Notes: generated from the sequence alone by a model not told the origin. DNA of 64,000 nt from Viscum album (GCA_963277665.1 OY728122.1:2126310024-2126374023), one strand, 5' to 3'. Positions 13,971 to 26,938 are shown, counted from the stretch's first letter. Made by a program: numbers and translations.

Positions 13971-14661
13971 TAACATTGGCACTGGACATCCTTTAGATGA
14001 GCCTTCAGCAACGTTTGAAACCTTGGAGAGAGTCGGTCCTTTGGGTGATACCCCACTGAGATTTGGATTAAGATGGGAAACAATCAGGTTGGATCGAGCA
14101 AGAATCCAACTGGGCCCTCGAGACTAAAAGACTAGTGACTCACAGACCAGGCGTCCAATAGACATGTCGTCTATTATGTTGAGACCCCTATGAAGTGGAA
14201 GAACTTTGAGATACTTCTTCATGGGGATTAATGTCAGGTGGAGTATCAAATGGTAGCTTGTTTAGCGGTTCCTCCCGTATAAAAGTAGGCATAGTGTGGG
14301 AAACCAGTGGCTTGCTGAGACTTGACGACTGCTGGACGTTTCGACTTAGATTGACTTGACAAGCCCAATGGGGAATGCCTTGGTGATGCGGCGGACCCAC
14401 AGTGGGAGATCCTTGGTGACGTGGCAGACCCAAGGTACTTGACAGGAGGAGTACATCAACAGTCCATGGTTATTGGGAAGAACCTCTATGTGACGCAGTA
14501 GGCCCACTGTACTCAATAGAGGAGGAGATCTCCAACTGCTAAGGTGTTCGACATTGTGACTAGGAATGTTACCTGATACTACCCCTAGAATAAATCTTTG
14601 TGTGAGCTGAGTCAGAACCTCTATGTTTTTCTCATGATTGAGAAGTATTACTTGATAACAT

Positions 14662-14811
14662 AGGTATATGTATGAGCATATACCTTAGTAGGGTTATCTA
14701 TTGATTTAATACATTGTGGTTTATCCATGGTGGATTTTGTGAGATCTTGAGGGTCTCGTGGCCTCTATTGAGTATCGTTATACTCACCCCTGCATGGGCT
14801 ATGCCCGCACC
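14662..14811 (+). promoter_or_regulatory. Palindrome and leader hairpins (A 5' LTR)
   Basis: AGGTATATG and CATATACCT form a perfect 9-bp inverted repeat around 6 nt (14662..14685). Downstream are hairpins GAGAtC/GGTCTC (about 14741..14758), GAGTAT/ATACTC with loop CGTT (14770..14785) and GGGC-TAT-GCCC (14796..14806). The same series occurs in the A 3' LTR, C and G. Confidence 0.55.
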
Positions 14812-15262
14812 TAGTTGTGTGGGATACAGACGATGGACAAATCTAACTGAGGCTGGCAATACCAGGACGGGACAGTGCCCGGAGTTGGAGCATATGGAGT
14901 GATGGTACACAGAGGTGATGGGTGGATGTGGAGTGCTGAGAAGATGATCTATACCTACCCTTCAGGTAGGAACCTCAGACGACGATCCAATTGTTTCTTT
15001 TTATTTCTTCAGTTGTACTTGTATTATTACTGTTGGGCTTGTATTCTGGCCCCTTTTTACTTGAATCACTCTTTTTACTATACAATTGACTTGAGTTTGT
15101 ATCTTTTTGTGATCATTATTGATTGTGTTTATATGTTATAAAGGAAATACCTACCCAGTTTTAGTGAATACTCCCTTGGTGATAGTCGCCAGCCCCTAGC
15201 CTATCGAAGGCAGGCTTGGGGTTAGTCACGGCACGGGCTCTGGGGGATGGGTCATGGAATGT

Positions 15263-15273
15263 TGGTATCAGAG
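15263..15273 (+). other. Primer-binding site of element A
   Basis: TGGTATCAGAG, three bases after the 5' LTR end, complementary to the 3' end of initiator-Met tRNA as in most plant Ty3/gypsy elements. Confidence 0.85.
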
Positions 15274-15499
15274 GAGTCAGTTCTACCGCAAAACTAGGAC
15301 TATGATATTTTATGTGAAGCAATAATGTTAAGGGCAATGAGAGAAGTTTTTAGTTCTGGGAGTCCACTGTTGGTGCGGTGTCCAATGTATCCATACAACA
15401 GGACTCTAAAATCTGATTTTTGACTCAGTGGACGAAAACACTGATTGCATGTGTGTTTTGAAAATTTTTATTGTGTATTAATGAGTTAGCTTGCGAGGT

Positions 15500-16250
15500 A
15501 TTACTAAGTGACTATTGCGTAGCTATTCCTTATCTGGATACTGTTGTATAGACAGCTAGCTAGGATTCCCGAGAGAGTACACGATGACGGTCCACTGAGC
15601 GACAAGGCTCTGGTGCAGGGCCCTCTTAGTATGTTGGCACCTTCGGGTGGTGTACCCGCAGCACCACCACCCGTTTGGCAGAAGATAACACAAGCCACAC
15701 TAGAAGAAGGTGCATGCCGACTGAGCACGTTTCACAAGTTCTATAAGTAGAGGCCTTCGAGGTTTCGAGGCAATACAATTTCTCAGGCGGCTGAAGATTG
15801 CCTTGAGGAGCTGGTTGAGAGTTCTCCAAATCTTCTATAACTTTAGAAGGAAGACATGTCAGTATATGAGTATTCATCGAGGTGTATTGACCTTTCCTAG
15901 TAATCGATTAATACGATACATTTAGTGCTTCAGGGCTCGGACTTCCGAGCAAGGTTTTTTTAAGGACATCCAAGCCAGGACTATTACTCTTATTATTCCT
16001 ACTTATGTTTGGGTGCTAGAGGGAACCTTTATAGTTGAATTTTCTTTGGATGACCGGTTACCTCGTGTGAATGTTAGCAGTGGGAATGTAGGAAATGGGT
16101 GCCAGTCTCAAAGACTTGGACGTGTAAGATGTTTCAAGAAGAGGATGTGATAGGGACATATGAATCCGTAGGGTAGCAGATGTGGACGTAGATCTAGGAG
16201 AGCAGCATGAGGTGGTGTACATTTCTATATGCCACTGCCACCCCCTTTTT
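15500..16250 (+). pseudogene. gag: Element A gag remnant
   Basis: Reading frames are interrupted, but the N-terminal Gag landmarks are visible: LSTFHKFY (about 15719..15745) and a following EDCLEELVESSP segment (about 15793..15830) correspond to the conserved F-R-F...W-EL region. MSVYEYSSRCIDLS follows at about 15856..15897. In intact family members these segments are further apart, so part of the capsid region appears deleted. Downstream CFKKRM near 16130 may be what is left of the zinc knuckle. No functional product is expected. Confidence 0.65.
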
Positions 16251-16329
16251 TGTGGACCCCACTAGGCCCATGGAGCTGGAGGAATGGGGAAGAGAGTAGC
16301 TGCATGAGGTCAAGGAGTGTGACCAAAGG

Positions 16330-16800
16330 GAACTAGGAATGATTCGAGGTACAGTTTGTGTCTACTACTAGATACCATATCAATAGACATACGTACCAAT
16401 CATTCCTTACTTCCAAGAATCTTGTCCAAGACCTAGAGTTTCCGGTTAAATCGTTGACATGACCATCACATCTGGAGATACCTTTGCAAGGATACTCGAT
16501 AATCACACTTATGCCGAATGTGTCATCGGGCCCTTGAGGCGATAATTTTGGGTGGAACCTCATGGTGGTAGCATCGAGGTCGTATGGAGTTAGTTTGAGT
16601 ATGGACTGGACATCCACAGTTCATTCTCATATTGACTGTATTATGAAAAAAGTTTGTGGTTTACCTACAACATTGGATTGGGGTTTTTCATGGTCGGGGA
16701 AAAAGGAAACACAAGCAGCACAGGATAAACTCATGCATAGGATTTTTGAGTTTTCAGTTCCAAACAAGAGTGGTAGTGCATGGGGACATGTTTTCAAAAT
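16330..16800 (+). pseudogene. Element A protease remnant
   Basis: SFLTSKNLVQDLEFPVKS (about 16398..16451) matches the region after the catalytic Asp of Ty3/gypsy aspartic proteases. SMDWTST near 16597..16617 corresponds to the conserved G-MDWL segment that joins protease to reverse transcriptase. The catalytic D-[ST]-G itself is not readable (the frame has GTVFVSTTRYH before it). The end of this block runs almost directly into the post-RT region, so the reverse transcriptase core is deleted. Confidence 0.6.
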
Positions 16801-16839
16801 ATATTTCTAGGAAATTTACACTGAAGGGAGAGAGACGTC

Positions 16840-17405
16840 TATTTTGGCTAGGTACTACTAGAGATTTGTACCCAACTTCTCCAAGGTAGCGTCCCCTTTA
16901 TCAGCATTGAAAAAGAAGGGGAAAACCTTCATTTGGTCGAAAAGACGCCAGCTGAGTTTTCAGAAGCTGAGGCAGAGGATGAATAGTGCCCCCAACTTGA
17001 GGCTTCCTGAGGAGGGAGTTGGGTATGTCGTCTACTGTGACACATCAGGGACCAAACACGGAGGTTTCCAGATGCCGAAGCGATTAGTTATCGATTATGG
17101 TTATCGATAGTTGAGACAACACGAGAATAACTATGCTACCATTGACCAAAAGTTAGCAGTAGTGGTATTTTCATTGAAGATTTGTCGACATTACTTGATG
17201 GGAAAGAATTTTACAGTTACTCTGATCACAAGAGTCTCAGGTAGATCTTCTCTCAGAAGGACCTAAACCTAAGACAATGACGTTGGATTGAGTTCCTCCA
17301 GAACTATGAATTCCAGAAATTCTACACTCTTGAGAAGGGTAAGGTTATAGCAGATGCACTCTATAAGAGATCTAGTGTATATTTGATAGGCAAGGAAACA
17401 GAGTA
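16840..17405 (+). pseudogene. Element A RT end and RNase H remnant
   Basis: ARYY then RFVPNFSKVASPLSALKKKG (about 16848..16920) is the RT-connection region (LG-YYRRFI--FS-IA-PL--L-KK). YVVYCDTSGTKHGGF (about 17023..17068) is the start of the RNase H fold with its first catalytic Asp (D in CDTSG). A DHKSLR segment (about 17224..17242) carries another catalytic Asp, and EKGKVIADALYKRSS (about 17332..17376) matches the conserved G--N-VADALSR end. Frameshifts and stops separate these pieces. The RT active-site YxDD region is absent, so this copy cannot supply polymerase. Confidence 0.8.
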
Positions 17406-17619
17406 GCTGGCTGCTTTACAGATAACCATTATGGATAGAGATGGAGTTACTTTTCTTCAATATCTTACAGTCACTCCCCCAATTTTCTGTGAATCAGGGA
17501 GGCGCAACATGGGAACGCTGACTGCGAGACACGACATGCTCAGATATTCACAGGACATGGACCTGATGGATTTTCTAAATGTGGCGATCACGTCATCCTC
17601 TTCAGAGAATGTACCATGG

Positions 17620-18900
17620 TACCAGTGTCACTTCATGAGGTTTGTTTGAGGGAGTTCCACCCATCCCTTATAACGGTACATCCAAGAGTGGTGAAGATGT
17701 ACCAGGATCTCCAACGACAACACTGGTGGCAGGGAATGAAGAAAGCAGTGGGATAGTTTGTCTCTCAATGCCTCAGTTATCACATGTAAAGGTAGAGCAT
17801 CTGGTACCAGCAGGCTTGTTTCATCCTTTAGAGGTTCTAGAGTTGATGTGGGATGTGATATCCCTAGAAATTGTGATAGGACTTCCACGTACATCTAGGG
17901 GACATGACTCGATCTGGGTGATCATCGACTGAATAACCATGTCGGCCCACTTCCGACTGATCAGGGAGCAGGTTTTTGTAGAGATCATGGGACGCCTCTA
18001 TTTGAAAGAGATTTTTGGGCTACATGGAGTACCTATGATGATCGTCTCTAATCATGATGCACATTTTATTTCCCTGCTATAAAAGTGGTTGTAGGAGGCT
18101 TTCGTGAAGGAGCTTCATTTGAGCACTGCCTTCCATCCTCAGACTGATGGCCAGATTGAGCGGACCATTCAGACCCGTGAAAACATGTTATATTCTAGTG
18201 TCCTTAACTTTGGTTGTAGCTAGGAGGATCACTTTCCTTTTGTGGAGTGTTCATACAACAACAACCATCACTCTAACATTGGGATGACACCTTTTGAGGT
18301 GTTGTATGGGTCACCGTGTAAATCACCTTTGTGCTGGAATGACCCAGGGGAGTTAGCACTCGAGGGACCGAAGATGGTACGGGATACCACAGAGATGGTT
18401 TAGATCATACAAGAGCATATAGAGACTACACAGAGTAGGAAGAATTCATATGCTGACAGGAGACCGAGACAACTAGAGTTCGAGGATGGTGACTACATCA
18501 TTCTATGGGTCTCACCTCAATGAGGTTTGTAGATATTTAGACGTGGCGACAAGTTATCTCTATGATTCATCGGACCTTTTCAGATCCTCAACAGTGTTGT
18601 AGAGGTGGCATACCACTTAGTTTTTCCACCTCAGTTGCACCAGGTGTATGATGTCTTCCACGTATCCAAAATGAGGAGATACATGCACGACCCTTCTCAC
18701 ATCATCGACCATGGCGATCTGGATTTCAATGGTGGGGCTACTTTTACGGAGGTTCAAGTATAGATTGAGGATCAAAAGGAGCGGGTCCTTAGTGGACAGT
18801 CAATAACTCTGGTGCGCATTCGCTGGCAGCACGGGAACCTCCAGGAGAGCACATTGAAGCGGGAGGCTTAGATATGTGCTCAGTACCCCCTAATGTTCCC
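17620..18900 (+). pseudogene. Element A integrase and chromodomain remnant
   Basis: In order: the zinc-binding N-terminus with KMYQDLQRQHWWQGMKKAVG (about 17690..17750); a GLPRTSRGHDSIWVIID segment (17879..17929) that follows the first core Asp; LHGVPMMIVSNHDAHF (about 18021..18067), where the second core Asp of the usual VSDRDARF is changed to Asn; a TAFHPQTDGQ segment (about 18128..18157) and a following E-TIQ run; then the C-terminal LPPQLHQVYDVFHVSKMRRY-like region (about 18628..18680) and a chromodomain-like end with VRIRWQHGNLQEST (18815..18856). Stops and shifts interrupt it. Integrase inserts the DNA copy; the chromodomain usually directs insertion to heterochromatin. Confidence 0.82.
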
Positions 18901-18950
18901 TTAGATTGAGTTTTGGCTTATGGGGATGAAAATCCATGAGCTGGTAAGAA

Positions 18951-21900
18951 TGTAAATACTCAGAATTTCCATGTATTTTTTTAAATAAATGGGAATTTTA
19001 TGAGTCCTTGAAATTTGACGGTGCGTGATTCTGAGGCCCAGAGTGCCCGAAATGAACATCTGAACCTTTTTTTCAGGTTTGTTTAGTAAACGTACGAGCA
19101 TGTTTTTATAAAAATTGAACGATGCTATGAATTTAAATATGATGGCACCATTGAACTTGTATCGCCAGTATTATCTTAAGGGGACCTTCACTTCGATGAT
19201 AGTTGGTCGAGGGTGGATGTTAGTATTTTGGGTTTTTTGTGAAAATAATAAAATAAAATAATCACACATTTTCATTATTACTTGAAACCTCCACTACATG
19301 AGTTAAGGTGGTGGGGACCACCAATGTCCACAAAACCTCCCAATTCAGAATTTATGGGCAGGGACCACCGGACCCCTCCTAATGGGGGTGAAACCATTCA
19401 ACTCCCCCCAATTTTTTCCTTTGTGTTGGATATTTCTTTTCTTCTAGGTGGAATTAGGGTAGGGATTGGCAAAAGAGAATGGGGGAGGAGAAATATTGGG
19501 AGAAAAATCACCATTGAAGAATTAATTCTTCACCAAAGAACACTCTCGCCGATGAAGAATGCCTTTGAATACGAGGAACCAGCGAACAAGCTTGGGATCA
19601 GCAGCATGTGGCGGGCGCGACGAATGTCAATATCCCTGACTTCCTCTGATATGGGATGTCTTCATCTACAAAGAATCGATGTATGTACTTCCTTCTCACG
19701 CCAACATCAACGAACTACCCGAGGTATGGGTTTACTACAATATGATTATCACAATCCATGTTCTCCCCTTCAAATTATTTATTGGGATTGGAAATAGTGA
19801 TTGACAAGGATTGTAAGGAGGGTGTTTGATTATATTTTTTCTTTACCCATTCTTAATAATTTTGTTCTTGTTGAGCCATATGATACCACCCTAAGGCAGA
19901 GGTTACAGGCCAAAGAAACATGGACTGACCCCTCTACAAAACCTGTGTTGACTTCTGGTGTTGAATGCGACGACGGAGACAATGCAACGATACCGCCCCG
20001 TGGCCACCGCCGCCTCGCGACCTCTGTGCACTTACGGCACCCACGCTGCAGAGCCGATCCACTGTGCCCATGGCCCCCGATCCACTGTCCGAGGCCGCCA
20101 CAAACTGCCATGCCGTCCGCTGAGCTCCTCCTCCCACGACCGCCGCCGACCGCCGAGCCTCCACTGCCGTCCGCCGAGCCACCATGCCGTGCTGCCCGCG
20201 GGCGCCGCTGACCACCACGTCGTCCACCAAGTCATTTCACCCACGGCCTCCAGCATCCGCTGATCTACCGACCGAGCATCCATGGCCGCACCACCCATGG
20301 CCTTCTGATCCTCCCCAAGACGAGTTACCCATGACCCACCAATACGCCCCGGTCGTGCCACCCACGGCCTTCCGAGCCTCCCCCGCCACACCACCCTCTT
20401 AGTTGGGCCACCCTGGCCGAGCCGCCCTGCGGCCTCGCACCATTTGCGGCCGAACCCCCATGGCCCCTTCAATGCCTGCCGGATCGCCCAGTACGGGTCG
20501 GGCTGGATCCAGCGGGCGGGGCCGCACTGCGGGCCGGACCCGGGCCCACTACGACCCAATTACCTTCTTTTGGCCATAACATTGGCACTGGACGTCTGTT
20601 AGATGAACTATCAGCGGTGTTGAAAACCAAGGAAAGATTCGGTATTTTTCAGTGATACCCCACTAAGATTTGTATTAAGATGGGGAACCTTCAGGTTAGA
20701 ACGAGCACAAATCCAACAGGGGACCTAGGACTAAAAGCCTAATAACCCACAGACCAGACATTCGATTGACTCTCCATCTGTTAGGTTGAGACCCCTATGA
20801 CATGGAAGACCATTGATATAATTCTTCCTGGGGTTTTGTGGTAATTGGAGTATCAACCAATATCCAATGGAGTGGATCCTCTCGGAGATAAACGAGCATA
20901 GTGTGGGAACCTAGTGGTTGGATGAGACTTGAAGACTGCTCATTGTTTCGACATGGAGTGAATTGATAGGCCTAGTGGGGATCAATTTGGTGACGCACCA
21001 GTCCCATGATGTGGAGCGCCTTGGTGATGTGGCAGACCCAAGGTACTCGACAGCAGGAGTACCTGGGCATGCCATGAGGGGGAGCGCCTGGGTGACGTGG
21101 CAGACCCATGGTGGGGAGCACCTTGGTGATGGGTAGGACCCACAGTACTTGACATGAGGAGTACATTAGTATTCCAAGGTTGGTGGGAAGCACCTCTGTG
21201 TGACATGGTAGGCCCACTGTATTCGATAGAGGATGACTTATATAGTAGCCAAGGTGTTCGATGTTTTGATTGGGAATGTAACTCTATTCTACCCCTAGAA
21301 TAAATCCCAGTGTGAGCTGAGTTAGATCCTTTGTGTTTTCATCATGATTTTTATGGATTACTTGATAACTTAGGTATATATATGGGAATATACTTAAGTA
21401 GGGTTATATGTTGATCTCATATTTTTTGTTTATCCTTGGTGGATTTTTTGAGACCTTGAGGGTCTCGGGGTCCCTACTGAGTATTGTTATACTCACCCCT
21501 GCACGGGTTATGCCCACACCTTGTTGTATTGGATGCAAATTATGGACAATGTTGACTATGTCTGAGAGTACCAGGACTGGACGATGCTTGGAGGTGGACC
21601 ATAGGGAATGACGGTACACAAAGGAGATGAGTGGACAGGGAGTGCTGAGGAGGTGATCTGTACCTACCCTTCAGTTAGGAACCTCATAGGAAGATCCAGT
21701 AGCTATTTTTTTCTTTCTTTAGTTCCACTTATACTATTACTGTTGGGCTTGTATTCTGGCCCCTTTTTAGTTTCTGCACTCTTTTTGTTATACAGTTGAC
21801 TTATGTTTGTATCTGGTTGTGTGCTTGATTGCATGTGTTTACAGGTTATAAAAGCAATTCCTTCCTAGTTTTAGGGAATACACCTTTGTTACTAGTCTCC

Positions 21901-21969
21901 AGCCCTTGGCCTATGGAAGGCAGGTTTGTGGTTAGTCACGACACCGGCCCTGGGGGACGGGTCGTGACA
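18951..21969 (+). repeat. Element A 3' LTR (3019 bp)
   Basis: Runs from TGTAAATACTC to GTCGTGACA, followed by target duplication TGGAG. A degraded polypurine tract (TGGTAAGAA) precedes it. Same layout as the 5' LTR: GC island at about 19960..20570, short-repeat zone at about 20960..21240, palindrome at about 21370 (decayed) and leader hairpins at about 21448..21520. Open frames of up to 175 aa in the GC island are compositional. Confidence 0.88.
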
Positions 21970-21974
21970 TGGAG

Positions 21975-24900
21975 AAAGTAATATTAAAAATGAGGATGCA
22001 CTTATTATAAAGAAATAAATTGGATTATTTTTTGAGGACTTAGCAGTACATTTCGAAATGTGTGAAGTTTATTTTTCCAAATATTTAATCCATATAAAAG
22101 AACAATATCAAAAAATCCCTATAGAATGCCCACTTTAGAATTAGTGGATTGGAAGAAAAAACTATAGGATTATGTTGGAAGGAGATTTATTCATTCTTTT
22201 GTTTCACCACGAGGAGCCCCTATTCTCATCATTATGAATAATTATGGATCCATGAGGATACACATTGAATATAGATATATGAATGCTATTATGACAAAAA
22301 ATAGGTATCTTATTCTATCATTGATGACTAATTATATCCAATTCATGGAGCCTAATGTTTTTCAATGATTGACCTTCATTTTTGGTATCATCAACTGATA
22401 TTAAAGAAAGAAAATTTTATAAAATTAGCTTTTTGAATGAGGTATTGATATTACAAGTATTCAGTGATTCCATTTGGATTAACTAAAACACCGTATATTT
22501 TTTTGTACCTAATGAATAGAATATTAATAGAATATATTGTTTATTTTTCATGATATAAATTGAAATTATTTTCGTTTGTTCAAAAAGATATGAGGGCCAT
22601 AAGACTAACTTGAGGATATTTCTTGAGACTCTTAGAATAAAAGAGCCATATGGGAAATTTAGAATTTGTGATTTATGGAATAATGAATATTTGTTTTCTT
22701 GGATATATTGTCACTAATGATAGAATCTCAATATATCTTATAAAGAAAAAGGATGTTAGAGAATTGACTATTCTAACAAATATAAATGAGTTACAACATC
22801 TAACTGGTTTGGTAGGTTACTATCAGAGATTGATTCAATTTTTTTACTAGATAAACCATTAATATAACATACCCATAAAGGGGTTAAATTGGTTTGGACA
22901 ATGGAATGTGAATCATTCTTTGATGAACTAAAGTGGAGATTTGTAAATGCTCTAGTTTTTACTCTACCAGCATGAAATGACGGGTTTGTAAAATAAAGTG
23001 TTCCATCAAAGAAGGATCTTGGCTATATCCTAATGAAAAATGATAGTGTTATTATATATGCATAATGTAAATTGATGACTAACAAAAAAACTACCCATCC
23101 TATGATCTTTTTTTGGAAAATGTAATATTTTTTGTGAATATATAAGGTCATTATCACATTGGTGAAAGATGTGAGATTTACACAGATCATAATATTCTAA
23201 AATACATCTTCTCAAAAAAAAATAGATTAATATGAGAAAAAAGTTATGGATCAAGCTAATTAAATATTATGATTTCTCAATATAGTACCACAAAGGAAAA
23301 CAATGTAGTGGTTTCATTAAGTAGGATATACCATAGAGTTTTGACCCAAATGATGATTGATAGGGATAATATGTTCATGGATTTGTTAAAGAAATATATG
23401 GGAATCATTAAATAAGGGGATACATAACTAATTTTTAAAATGATTGCAAACCCATCATTATTAGAAATGATAAAATGCTATCAATTTGATGATGAGAACA
23501 TTCATAAAAAATTATAGTAAATGATGTGAAATTAAAATTATTTATTGGAGAAGATAGTTTTCTAAAATTTGGATGGATATTATGTGTTCCATCTATGCAT
23601 AAGAAAAAAAGGGAATGGATGGAAGAAACTTATATGTCAAAATTATCTAAACATAATTGTTGAACATGGATATATAGGGATTTGAAGGAACATTTTTTGA
23701 TTGATAATGTACAGATTGAAATTTATGATTATGTGTCTTAATTGTTAGTATATCAATAAGTAAAATAAATGAGACAAAATCCTAGAGGATTCATGAATTC
23801 TATTCATATTTCAATGTGGAAATGGGATGACATTAATATGGAAATTCTATTTAGAACTTCTGAATAATCACAATATGAATGATGAAATATGATATATTGT
23901 TGATCATCTTAGCATACATTCATATTTACATCAAATAAGATAATATTTACCTCTTTATCACCTTGAAAGGATCTATATAAATGAACTTTTAAGACTTCAT
24001 GGTGAACCTCTATCAATTGTTTCTACTTGAGATCCCTATTTAAATCAAATTTATGGAAGTGTCTTATAAACGATCCTGATACAATGATTCATTTGAGCAC
24101 TTCCCAACTTATTCAAATTTAAGGACATTATAAATGTAATATTCATATAATATAAGACATTCTAAGGCCAAAATGAGGTGAATTTCAAGGAATTTAGGAT
24201 ATGTAATTACATAAGTTTTTGTTTTACTCTAACAATAGATTCCATTGATGTTTTCCAAAGGTATCGTATAACGTATTATATGGAATATAATTGTATACTA
24301 CAACTATTTGTATAAAATTTGGTAGAAGGAAACTAATTTTCCATGATGTTTTTGATGATACAACAATAAATTTAATGGTTATTCAAGTTCAGAGTAATGT
24401 ATCTCGGTGTATGAAAAATATTTATGGTGATAATCTGGGTAATGATTAGGAATTCAAAGTGGTTGATCATATTTTACAGAAAGTATCTCTATGGAAGGAT
24501 GTTATAAGGATCATTAAGAAAGGGATAATAATACCCTAGTACATGAGACCATTTGAAATCCTTGATATAATTTGAGTTGTTGATATCATTTGGGAATGAC
24601 ACTATGTATCTCCATAGTACATGATGTGTTCCACATATCATTACTAAGGTATTCATTCAAGACCCAATGCATGTGGTCACCTTAGATGAAATATAATTCA
24701 AACCTAATCTATATTACTATGAAGAGCCCATCCATATTCCGGATACAACTGGGAATGTATTATTGAATCAGTGGACTTAGATGGTAAATGTACTATATAA
24801 AAATAATAAAATTGAGAAATCAATGTGGTAACTAGAGGATGTTATAAAGAATAATAACCCATGTCTTTTTAGAATATAATTTCCATGAATATTTTTTGGA
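21975..24900 (+). pseudogene. pol: Element D pol remnant (RT, RNase H, integrase)
   Basis: Continues D after the A insertion. RT: YRMPTLELVDWKKKL (about 22105..22150) and SPRGAPILIIMNNYGSM (22206..22256) match the finger/palm region, followed by IEYRYMNAIMTKNRY (22268..22312). The YxDD site reads YFS-stop (about 22533..22550), so the catalytic Asp pair is lost. ELQHLTGLVGYYQRLIQFF (22790..22847) is the RT-connection. RNase H: PSKKDLGYILMKNDSVIIYA (23003..23062). Integrase: SIHISMWKWDDINME (23802..23846) and LLRLHGEPLSIVST (about 23988..24030), with a C-terminal RPFEILD-like end (24547..24570). Stops and frameshifts are throughout. Confidence 0.75.
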
Positions 24901-24923
24901 TAATGTTTTGTAGGATTGAATAA

Positions 24924-25067
24924 TGAAACAACCAAACATATTAAAATATATTTATTTTAAAATAAACATATTTTATTCGATAATTTCCAATGCACACAAC
25001 ACTAGGTTCATAAAAATACATGATACTCTATTAAAATATAATTTAAATATGACCATTATATCCAAGA
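24924..25067 (+). repeat. Element D 3' LTR, left part
   Basis: Starts TGAAACAACC and aligns with 6866 onward. It is interrupted after 144 bp by solo LTR C and resumes at 37345. Confidence 0.6.
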
Positions 25068-25723
25068 TTTAAATACCCTCAAATTTCGAGGGAAATTTTT
25101 TTCATAATTATCTTTGGTATTTTACGGTTGCACAGTTTCTGACGGCACCTGATTCTGAGGCTCGGAGTGTCCGGAATCAATTTCTGAAATTTAGCTTGGG
25201 TATGTTCAGTAATCGAACGGGCGGAGTTTCCTAACTTTTGAACCGGTGCTCGGAATCGAAATATGAGGGCACCGATGAAACCGCAGTGCCGATAATTACT
25301 TAGGAACACCTTATCTGAAGGTGCGTTTGCCCGGGTGGTGATGTTTAAAAAAAGTGAGGAATAAAAATATAATTGGTTTTTTTATTTCTTTACTAAGTGG
25401 TTTAAGTGAAATTAAGTTATGTCAGAACTTAATTTATCTTTGCTTTGTGGATAACATCCATGTGTGGGAGTTGGGGTGGGGCCCACACTGTAACGACCCG
25501 AAATTTTGAATAAATCTTGTTTCCTAATTTTATGTGTTATTTTATTTTATTTTTATACTCAACAAAAATGTTTCATTTGATAACATGAGTATAATTAAAA
25601 TGATACCGTTGGTTTTTGATTGTTATATGACCATTGGTCAATATGACCGCTGGAAAATAAACGTTTTGATTATTGTCTCTAAATACATGTAATCTTGGTT
25701 AATTAATATAGAAAGAAGATTCG

Positions 25724-25993
25724 AGGGCCTCACCCAGTAGTCTTGGACCGATCGAAGCCCATCTAACAGAACTTGGGAAGGAGGTAGCACCACTGGGCTT
25801 TACTCTAGACCAAACCCCAACTGAACTTTATCGTGTGAAGCTAGAACGGGATTGCCTTCGCGAGAAGTTCAAACTGATAGAAATTACTACTCGTGCGATG
25901 TTGGCCGAGCCTCCCTCAGATTCTCTCACCTTAGCACACCTTACACTTAGGTCCTATGCTGGTGTGATAAGGGGCTTTGTAAGGAGACCGTAA
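25724..25993 (+). pseudogene. Open frame in B 5' LTR, start codon lost
   Basis: Same 90-codon frame as 30805..31074, but ATG is AGG here. It is open to a TAA at 25991. Compared with the other copy there are about 11 substitutions, roughly 9 of them changing or removing an amino acid, with no indel. That gives no sign of protein-level selection since insertion. It is less AT-rich than its surroundings and followed by an AATAAA-like signal at about 26019. I do not recognise the family. Confidence 0.4.
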
Positions 25994-26930
25994 CTGCCTT
26001 GTGTAATCCTTTGTTTTAAATAAAAATTGGGATTTCTTCTTATGATGAAGTTTATGAATTTTCAAATGACCGGATAAATATAGTATGCATATTTTTGATG
26101 AATTTTAGAAAAAGGTTTTTTTTAAAATGGTTGTGTAAACCTTAAATAATTAAAAATGTGTAATGATTTTCGAAAAATGGTCTTCTACAATTATGTTCAG
26201 TACGAAATTTAGATTATAATAAGATCAACTTAATTTTTGATGAATAGTAAATTATGAATAGTGATTTTATGATTAGGATTAGTAATGTGTCCAAATGGAT
26301 TAGTAATCTCACTTAAAGAAAGTATTAATATAATCTAGGCACCTTGATTAAGTAATGTGATTAAATAAAATGGTTAAATAACGGTTTCATAAATTATTAT
26401 TCAAGTATTAGTATTTTCGGGTGAATAGTGTTTTTTAATTAAAAATTTAATTAAAAAAATTTAGATAATTATTTTTATAAAACGTATTTCATTTTTGAAC
26501 TCAGAGCACCGATATTATTCTATGGTAATTTTTGGAGTTTTTTCTGAAAAAAATGAATTTTCGGTGAATAGTGTTTTTATTTAAAAATTAAATTAAAATT
26601 ATTTAGAAAATTATTTTTATAAAATGGAGTTCATATTTGTAATCAGAGCGTTGATATTTGGTTAAGGTAAAATTTTGGGATTATTCTGAGAAAGTTGAAT
26701 TTTTGATGAATAGTGAAAATACAGTTTTTAAGTTACGGGTGTTTAATGACATCATTAAATGATGTATTAAGTTTTTATTCAATATTTTAGAATTATGAAT
26801 AGTGAGATAAGGTATGAGGTGTCCCAAGTGGCCAATACCATGGGCAAATACCATGGGCAAGCCCATGGTTTTGCCAAAACCACTAATGAGGTGTCCCTTT
26901 GCCATTAATGCCTTGTCCCCTCACTTTCCC

Positions 26931-26938
26931 TATAAATA
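26931..26938 (+). promoter_or_regulatory. TATA box of B 5' LTR
   Basis: TATAAATA followed by a C/T-rich CATCCTCTCATCC start region. The identical box in the 3' LTR is at 32013..32020. Confidence 0.6.

Larger units (their letters stand above)
12324..15259 (+). repeat. Element A 5' LTR (2936 bp)
   Basis: Runs from TGTAATCACC to GTCATGGAA (CA end mutated). It contains a hairpin at 13397, a GC-rich island (about 13440..13970), a degenerate short-repeat zone (about 14370..14520) and the palindrome and leader hairpins at 14662..14811. Several open frames in the GC island (118 and 149 aa, Pro/Arg-rich, both strands) are compositional and not conserved as frames in the other LTR. Confidence 0.88.
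12324..21969 (+). mobile_element. Element A: Ty3/gypsy chromovirus-like retrotransposon, internally deleted
   Basis: Complete LTR-internal-LTR structure inserted in the gag/protease region of D. A perfect 5-bp target duplication TGGAG lies at 12319..12323 and 21970..21974. LTRs begin TGTAA; the 3' LTR ends in CA. An 11-base match to the initiator-Met primer site follows the 5' LTR. The internal region is only 3691 bp (15260..18950), with gag, protease, the RT end, RNase H, integrase and chromodomain remnants. The central RT region is missing. The LTRs have many substitutions and indels, so the insertion is old, though younger than D. Long LTRs plus the integrase tail suggest the Tekay/Del lineage. 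Confidence 0.9.

Noticed and set aside
13533..13982. 149-aa and overlapping 118/117-aa open frames in A 5' LTR, and similar ones at 19801..20559, 34638..35323 and 48102..48812
   Set aside because: They overlap on both strands, are Pro/Arg/Gly-rich, lie in GC islands of LTRs, and are not preserved as frames between the two A LTRs. The composition explains them.
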